DNA from: Calliopum simillimum
Lineage: Eukaryota; Arthropoda; Insecta; Diptera; Lauxaniidae
DNA length: 64,000 bases
Direction: 5' to 3'
Assembly (NCBI GenBank): GCA_951812925.1
Contig: OX638370.1
Span: forward strand, 83,000,004-83,064,003
The notes under the pieces are model-generated. The model was not told where the DNA came from. It worked only from the letters and a program-made list of their open reading frames with translations, and made no database searches. Positions 48,601 to 57,600 of this stretch are shown in pieces. Position numbers and translations under genes: made by a program. Numbering within the stretch: position 1 is the first letter of the stretch; each line of letters starts with the position of its first letter.

Positions 48601-51600
48601 ACCGTTATGTATTAAAGTGGGCTGTGCCACGCCCCTAAGTAGAAAAACACTCCCACGGCTTAGCCACTGCATCGATTTTTATGAAATTTAATATGGAGTA
48701 TGGGCGGTGCCACAACCCTGAAAAGAAAATTCGCTATTTTGAGACATATTAAGGATAGCCAAAAATTTCTTTATTAAGACGTACTTTCACCTATTTTAAT
48801 TGAATCCTTTCTTAAAGAGTTTTCAGCCATGGCAAACTTTTAGCCAATTGTATAAAATTTTGAATGGTTCTGGGCCTTTAAAGTTAAAATTTCCATTTTT
48901 TTTTTTGATTTTGGCGAGCATTTTAGTATGGAAAAGATCCTTTTACTATACCCTTATAATTTTTTTTTTCCCGTTAAATTTTATTTAATCCGGTAATACA
49001 TTTATCATACCAATTTTATGATTTTAGGTCTAAGTATTTTGTATAACAAAATCACTGACGTTTTTAAAAAAAAATTTCCAAAGCACTAAAATTCTTTTAG
49101 TAAAGTATTTTTCCTGACCTCAAATCAAACAATTGCTATGACAAATGTACTACCGAATTAAAGGAAATTCAACGAAAATTTAAAACTACATTTACATTTT
49201 TTGGGAAAACTGAGCAAGATAAATAACACAGTCCTGCGATGAAAAAAAGTATGAGATCAAAGTAGGTGATTTTTATAGAATTTGCTCGATGAATCCGAAT
49301 ATGTCCTCCGATTTGCTCCATCACGTCTAAGATCCGAGTTATCCTTGATTGAAAGTGCAAGAAACGCTATTTTCAGACATATGGCGTACATCCTGAAAGT
49401 AGTCTAGTTCACTTTTGACAGCGGCATTAAATAGCCCTGAGCTTTCTCTTTAAAGCGTACTTTTATCTTTTTCAATTAAATCATTAGTTTCCGAGATATC
49501 ATCGATTGAAGTTAAGGTATCGCTAATTCCTGTAAAGGACTATATTTAATTTTTATACCTTTACTTCAATGGATGATATTTCGGAAACTAATGATCCAAT
49601 TGGAAAAGTTAAAAGCACGCTTTAGAGAGAAAGCTCATAGCTATTCAATGCCGCTGTCAAAAGTGAACTAGACTACTTTCAGGATGTACGCCATATGTCT
49701 GAAAATAGCGTTTCTTGCACTTTAAATCAAGGATAACTCGGATCTCAGACGTGATGGAACAAATCGGAGGACATATTCGGATTCATCGAGCAAATTCTAT
49801 AAAAATCACCTACTTTGATCTCATACTTTTTTTCATCGCAGGACTGTGTTATTTATCTTGCTCAGTTTTCCCAAAAAATGTAATTCCAGGCACAGCCTGC
49901 CACCCAGCCAGGCAGACAGACGGACATGGCTATGGCGACTCAGGAGGTGATGCTTATGGAGAATATATATACTTTTCTATATTTGGCACGCATCCTTCTC
50001 TGCGTTACAAACAGAAGGACAAAGTGAATATACCCTCGGTGAACGGTATAAAAAAAAATATGTAAAAGGTTATGTTAATAGACCTTTTTCATACTAAAAT
50101 GCCCGCCAAAGTCAAAGTCAAAAAAAAAAAAAAAGAAAAGAAAAGAAACAAAAAAAAAAATTAAAAATTTCAACTTCAAAAGCTTAGAACATTGCAAAAT
50201 CCTTTTAAATCCAATAAACCAATTTCACCGTTAGCAAGCTCATACAATTCGCTAAAACGTTCCCTGGCGAAAGAATTTTTTGGTTGGAACTCCAAGTAAA
50301 ATTCTTGGGCTCTTAAACATAACCGAAGAAGCTTCGTAACCTTGAAATTTACACCCTGTAAAGTCAATGATGTTGAACAAGACATTACTTTCACTTTTTC
50401 ATGACATAGACATAACATGACATTAAATTTTAATTCATGTCTTCTGTTATGGTTAAAAGCCTAAGTATTTTACTTCGAGTTCCAACCAAAAAATTCTTTT
50501 GCCAGGGAACTTAATCTTTTTCTCAGTGCATGGCATGACTCATATGATTTGCCTTATTGCTGACATAAACTACACACAAATTCCATAAGCTTTCATCTTT
50601 GCTTGAGAAATTTTGCTGCTTCAGCTAAATCTCGGTAATGTGAACTCTTTTTGAAGGGGGATAAAGGCAAACAGCATTTGTAAAATGTTTTCAAGAGCAT
50701 ATTAAAATTTTCTCAAAAGCCAAAGCAAACGGTACTTATTTAGATTAGGCCTATGGCAACAAAAATATTATTTGTTGACCTGTGTAATTAAACAATGCAT
50801 AATCATTGATAAAAAAACAACAAATATAAAAGAAAAGTATAAAGAACACAAATAAAACAAGAGCACCACAGTAAGGCGAAAGGAAAAAAGCTGCGTTTGT
50901 GCAGTCAGTCCGTATTTGCTGCTGCACTCACTCCATCCAGACAAAGGGGCCCTTTTGTTTATAAAGCGCCCATATTTCTATATATAAAATTACAATAAAC
51001 AAAAACCAAACATTCATAGTTTGTATTTCAACTTGTAAATATTTGTTGCAGGCGGAAAAGAGACAATATTTGTTTGCCAAGTCAGCTGCAACAGCAGCAT
51101 AAACTGGCAGGTTTTTATTTTTTATTTTTTATTTTTGTTACATGTCAGAATGCTGAATGTGAAATGATAAGATAACATACATTCTATACTATGTATGTAG
51201 GGTTTTGTTTTAGTTTTTTAGTTGGCAGTAGATAAGAATATGTTGTTGTTGTTGGGGTCCATGCTTGAGAGCTTAATGTATTTCCGGCAAATTTTTCCGC
51301 TCTCTCCCTCTTTGATGAATATTTTTCGTGTGCGATGACATGCGCGATAAGTGATTGATGTTGCAACCAGATCTCTGCGAGCGCACTATGCGATCTTATG
51401 TGTGGTATCTATGGTGCAACACTCTTCTTGTGCTGCTGCTGCCGCCATTATATAATTCATCATAAAATCTTTCATCATAATTTGTGTTCATCATGGAAAA
51501 AAAAAAAGAATGACAAAATACATGTGGCTCTGTGGGGTAGTCTTTTGGTAGTAAATTATATGTTTTCAATGATAATTTATCACAAGAGTTTTGTCAAGCT

Positions 51601-54600
51601 TGTTAATTGTTGATCATCTATCATATGCCATTAGCCTGCCTTAGTTGTTGTGAGATCTAGCCGGAAAAGTTGGCTTTTAGCAGTGAATTGCTACTGAGAA
51701 ATTTATGGATTTAATGCGAATGTCATAGTCACATGTCTTGCTGGAATATTACTTCGTATTTTCATGTAACTTCTAGGCCAAAATGAATCGTTTCAATCGA
51801 TAACTTTGATTTGCTTCCACTACTTTTCAAATTTCATGGTTTTCCGACTCCAACGACCTTTTGCCACTCCTTGTTTTTATCAATGTGACTAGCAAACTAT
51901 ACTGTGTAGCTGATAAATGTTCTTCGTCGCAGGCTCGGGAGATGAGAAGATGTAGAATTTTGATGATCTTAAATCATTTTATAGCTTTAGTTTCATCGAT
52001 GTTAGCTTCGTTATTGTCCTTCAAATCTTTTTTTGACGGCAATTTTAGTTAGGCAAAAATGCTTTAGAGGACAATTCACAATTCACAAAAATGCTCTTCT
52101 TTCGCTGTTTTTGGCATTAGGCGTTAGAAGATTTCCGTTGTCATTATTTAGACAATTCTGCTGGGATTTTTTTTGTGAAAAATAGCATGGAAAATTATCA
52201 AAAAATATTAGGGCTGTGCAATGAGCTGATCGAACCTGTTCGAACTTTCGCCACACACAACGAACCAAGATCGATCAGCTCAGCTCAACTCAGTTCGTTG
52301 ATTCGATCAGACCGCGACATGCGTTTAGAACTGATCGTGTGTTTGTTCAGCTCAGAAACGCTTAGATAAACTGTTTAAAAATAATACAAATACTTTTGTT
52401 TAAAACATATATTTAAAAAAATAAATAAAAAATTTTGTCTTAAAACGCTTAGATTAACTTAAAAAATCCAACATATATTTTAAGGGTTGCTACCTGATAA
52501 TTTTCTGAAATTTTGTTAAAATCATACTTTTTCTTTATTATACACCAATTTTTTTGAAACATGGTTCATGCTTAACTTACAAAAAAAAAAAAAAAAAAAA
52601 AAAAAAATCAGGTGGCAACCCTGAAAGTTTTTTTTAACAAAACTTTATCTGAGCGTTTTTTACACCTTAAATTTGAATTTAGTCACAAAATGTATGATTT
52701 TATCAAAATTTCAGAAAATAACGATGTGGCAACCCTAAAAATATATGTTTGATTTTTAAAAAGTTAATCTTATCGTTTTAAGACTAAAATTTAATTTTTT
52801 TTAAATATATGGCTTAAGCAAAATTTACAAAAATATCCAGGTGGCACCCTTCAAAGTTTTTGCACAATTTTTAAGCGATCAGCTTAAAACTCGCGGTGTG
52901 ATCGAACCAACAAACAAAGTTGAGCTGAGCTAAACGAACTTGGTTCGGTACTGAAACTGTGTAAAAAGCTCGTGAGTTTTGACTTTGATCGAACTAGTTC
53001 AGCTCGTTGCACAGCCTTCAAAATTATCAAAGTTATTGTTAAGTATCGAAAAACGTGGAAAAGTCTTTAATATCAGAAAACCTCTAGAAATTCGCAAAAT
53101 ATTAATGAATATCTAATAAAAACAAAAACCGATTAAGAAATGTCATAAATTTGGGAAATCTCGAAAATATTCCAACAGCACCGAAAAAAATTAATAAGTT
53201 CTAGAGACCTGTATGTAGCCAGTAATTTTTCGAAGGTATCAATTTGTAAAAGAAATCCACTGAACTAGTAACCATGATACAAAATTTCATTAAAATCAAA
53301 TCACTGGTTCCAGAGATATTAGCAAAAGTATAAATTTTGGCCATATTAATCTCTTTAGTCATACAAAACGAATAGCACCAAAAAAACCGGCTGAGGTTCA
53401 AGAAGTAAATTTTTCAGTCAAAAAATAGCATGATATATCTTCCTTTTTTCAGTAAGTACATGATAGCGATGATAAAAATTCGCCTACCAAACTTCATCAA
53501 AATATCTTATGCAGTTTGCGAGATATAATACTACGTTCCCACCGGAGATTTATAAATCTATTCGTTAAATTCTACCTATTTCCACCGGCCGAGAGAGACT
53601 TATTTTTGACAGTAAAAGTCGCCATTTCATCGGAAACAGCAAAATCGGTAGCCCTTTTAAGATTTATACGAAGATTTAAAATGGAAATGTTGTATAACGT
53701 TTAACTTTTTTTACTTGTATGATAGATGCTACACCCACTGGTTTAGCTCAGAGAAGATTTCCTATACGATGGCACGCCCACCTACGAGTTTTTCCAATAT
53801 AATGGCATGCCACATAAGAATCCCCGTTTAATTTACCCATATTTTCTTGTATCCATTATCTTTCGCCTTATGGAGCAACAGAGCTTCCACAAATTTCTGT
53901 CATCTTGATCCACGCCCCTCTTACAAAACTAATAAAATATGTAGGATCACGCGCACATGTATTATTTAGCGGGTTTTATCAATACTCAGATGAAAAATAT
54001 TTAAACTGACATGACACGCAGCACGACTTGTCATCTTTTTGAAGGTGGACCAACTTGACTTATTTACGCAAACATAATTTATTAGATTCTTAGCTTACTA
54101 TACACAGTGTATTTTTAAAAAATTTCTAAATATTTAAATTTATTTATCTCTTTTAAGGTTTCACTGCTTGAACCCAAAGATGAGCCGAATCATAAATTCC
54201 AACAGGATCCATATGCGGCTGAAGTGGCGCGTTGCCATTACACGGAAAATGAAATCGTGCTCTCACTTGTGCTGAAAAAACACGATTGGAGTGATATGTC
54301 CGACAATAAGAAAAGTAAAGTGCTGGAAAAACTTTCAAAGTTCTTTGCTATACCAAAGGTAAAACGCAACAAATCACAACATTGCCTACTCATGCCCATT
54401 TCATTACCCTAATTCTTTCCGTATACATTCATACATACCTACATACATACTTATGTATGTATGGATACGCTTGTTTTTTTTTTTTTAAATTCCAAGTACT
54501 TTACTGCAATGCATTTTTTCGTTTTCATTCACTTCACGTAGGAATTTATTGTGCTGGAATCTGTAACGAAACGCGATTTGTACGATATGCAAAAGCAATC

Positions 54601-57600
54601 AATACGAAAAGGGAACAATAAGTGCCATAGTAACAGACGCTTGGGACGAGTAGATTTTATGGTAACATAAAATGATTTAAAAGAAAAATGAATACGTAAT
54701 GCAATTTCGGTTTTTTGTTTTTTTAGCTTGGCTGTGGCACCAAATACTTTAGCATGGGTGAACTAATTGCTAATCAAATTGGTCAACAAATCAAAGATGG
54801 TTCTATTGATAATATTGGTGGTGAGAAATTCGGTTGGTGGATAATATGGCGAAAGGATGTTAAAACCAGGTAAGGAAAATAAATGTTTAATCGGTTTATT
54901 TTCATTTTGAAACTCCAATCCTTGAGTGCGTTGATTTTTTAAGTATGATATTATATCAAAGAAAAGAAGTAGGTTTTTGGTATTTTTTACTTTTAGCTGA
55001 GGAATCAAAATTTTAAACTTTAAAGCAATGTGTTAACTTATGTTAACTAGAATTTTATAATGATAATAAAGAATATAATATTAATATTTCAATGAATTTT
55101 AGCAAACAGTTCTTCCACAAAATCTCTTACAACATTAACGATATAAAAAATATGAAAATACAACACTGCAATCCCGGTTTTTTATTTGCGCTAGTCCAAT
55201 TTCTACTGTCCGGTTCATCACTTAAAAACATAATTTGTCATCATTGTTTCACAAATCAAGTGCAAACCAAGCAGCAAGTGTGTCAAAAATTAAGTGCAGA
55301 TACAGTTTAATACACTTAATTAAAAAAAAAAAAATCTTGCAAAAAATAGAATTTAAAGCCATTTAAAGTTGATCACGTTCGTCACTTTTAGCTCAAAAGT
55401 AACGTATTTTTGGAATTTCATTCTACTGTTAAATTCTAAAACTACAATACGTTTTGGATAAGTCTTGTTATCACAAGGTCATAATAAAATCTTACGAAAA
55501 AAATTTTCCCAAAACACATTAACCCATCGTATCCTGTTTTTTTTTAACGCCTTTTTGAAAAAGACTTGGTTCTTGGTGTTCTACAAAAATATTCTATATA
55601 AAATTTCACTAGTGGTCACCAAAGGCAAGAAATGCTTAAAACTAAAGAATAATGCGTAAAAAAGTAACAAGCATTGTCAGATGAACAAACTTCACAATTG
55701 CCACCAGAACAGCGGGCAAGATTTTTTCGTTCCCAAAACTGAATTTAGCTCAAATCAACCTTACTAAATAAACTTAAAATATGTAGGGGTAAGTGGGGTA
55801 AAGTGGGAAGTGGGGTAAAGTAGGAAATGCCCCTTTTCGGTTAAACTAGCAAAGTATAGCTATCATGCGCTTCTGACATGTATTTGCAATGACCGTAAGC
55901 AAATCTTTATGGTATAGTGATGCGTGCACACGTTTTTTTGTGATCTCTGGAATCATGTAAAGTTTTTAAGTGATTTTGAAATTTCATTTTGAAATTTTTA
56001 AGCATCGATATTTTTACTGTTTCTGGAGATAAACCGATTGTAAGTACACAAAAATATTCTTTCACTTGAAATGCGTTAATCTCACTACAAGCTTCTTTTA
56101 TTACTAACACTGTTACTCGGACTTTTATGTTTTATCAGAGAACGACGAATAAGCTACTATTTCACAAATTTTTTTAAACACATTTTTCCATATATTTTTT
56201 CCAGCAAAATCATTATTTCTTTTCATATTTACTCTTATGGGTGTGTTCATTGCAACATTTGTATTAGTTGTTATGAGTTTTGAAAGTTTCCCACTTTACC
56301 CCACGATTTTTAATTTTTGCCATTTTGAGCATCCTCGATCAAAGCGTCGTACTCAACAGAAAATCCATATTTTCAGTTCGTTTCTTCGGCAAAAATATAG
56401 CTTATTTAATTTTCTTTATTATAGGAAGTTTAAACATGAAAAAGTAAGAAGTTTTGTTAATTTTATGGAGCTTCCAAAAAAAATGTCCCACTTTACCCCA
56501 CTTTCCCCTACATAAATATACAAATCATTACCCTTTCGAATCTTAATAGAAAAAATGTCACGTTCATAATGTCACATATCGATTCAGATTATGATCAAAA
56601 CAAAGAAAAGTACAGAAGATATTTGCATCAAACAAAATGCATTATAAAGTAACATTATTGCATAAGATTCTAAAATTAGTCACACTTAAAAATTCTGGCT
56701 TGTTTCGACTTTCTTTGAACAGCCACGAAAACTACTTATATTTTTGCCACGTTCGTTTTATGTCTTTTTTTGCGTGTATCTTGGAACCAAAAGTAAAAAA
56801 ACATAAAAATATGTTTCACTTCCATTTAGGTACTATTTTTAGGAATTTTTTCCCGATTATGTAGCCAAACAAAAAAGTCTACGTAATAAAATTACAAAAT
56901 TATATTTAACACTTTTTAAGGGTATATGGATTTTGGGTCGTGAGGAATCTAATATTTACCTGCTTCCATACAACAAGTTAATACTTAACTTTCACTGAAA
57001 CATCCATAGTTAGATGGTTAAAACACACATAAAAAAATGTGGAACTGTTGCTTTTTTTTAAAGTTTCAAAGCATTTAATCAGTGCAACTAGTTAAATATT
57101 TGAAATAAAATATAGTATATATATTATTTCTTAAAGTAAACAAACTATTGGGTGTGTGCATTAATTTCCATCGTTTTTCAAAAGATGTCGCCATCAATAC
57201 ATGGTGACTTAAATGTTAGATCAGAAACGTCATATCTGAAGCTTAGGCATCTGTCAACAACTCTGCATCATTAGATTTGAAAATTTTCATCCGCATCATA
57301 AATTTTACTGTGCTCCAAAATATCCGAGTTCGTGCCGAAAAAGCAACATTTGCCAGGTGACCAAACCATTAATGCTCAACTCTATCGTCAACAATTAATC
57401 CGATTGAAGCAGAAAATCCAGGCAGAGCGGCCAACGTATGCGACCAGACACGAGTCAATCATTTTCCACCACGATAACGCTCGGCCACATATTGCTGCCC
57501 CAGTCAAAAATTACCTGGAAAAAAAAACGGATGGGAAATTTCGCCTCACCCGCCTTATAGCCCAGACCATGCACCATCAGACTACCATTTGTTCCGATCG

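Larger units (their letters stand above)
39804..54157 (+). other. Dg: Dg intron 1 (14.35 kb, repeat-laden)
   Basis: Bounded by gtgagt and a ttttaag acceptor. It holds a maT element (40676-41979), a long-TIR mariner (42406-43147), a 1.3-kb foldback (about 43425-44757), a GTAC/CACGTG-rich array (44955-45185), CAA-type microsatellite DNA near 46380-46400, a CTTGGT-rich element (47450-47877), dispersed GCCACGCCC-type repeats (48480-48770, 53700-53960), a palindrome (49193-49883) and a hAT-like foldback (52210-53018). I see no additional exon here. Stretches 45.2-46.1 kb, 46.5-47.4 kb and 50.1-52.1 kb show nothing beyond AT-rich sequence and short homopolymers. Confidence 0.75.

Noticed and set aside
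49715..50065. 116-codon open frame and its near twin on the other strand at 49169-49360
   Set aside because: Both come from the two arms of one palindrome and its repeat tail, so they are not genes.
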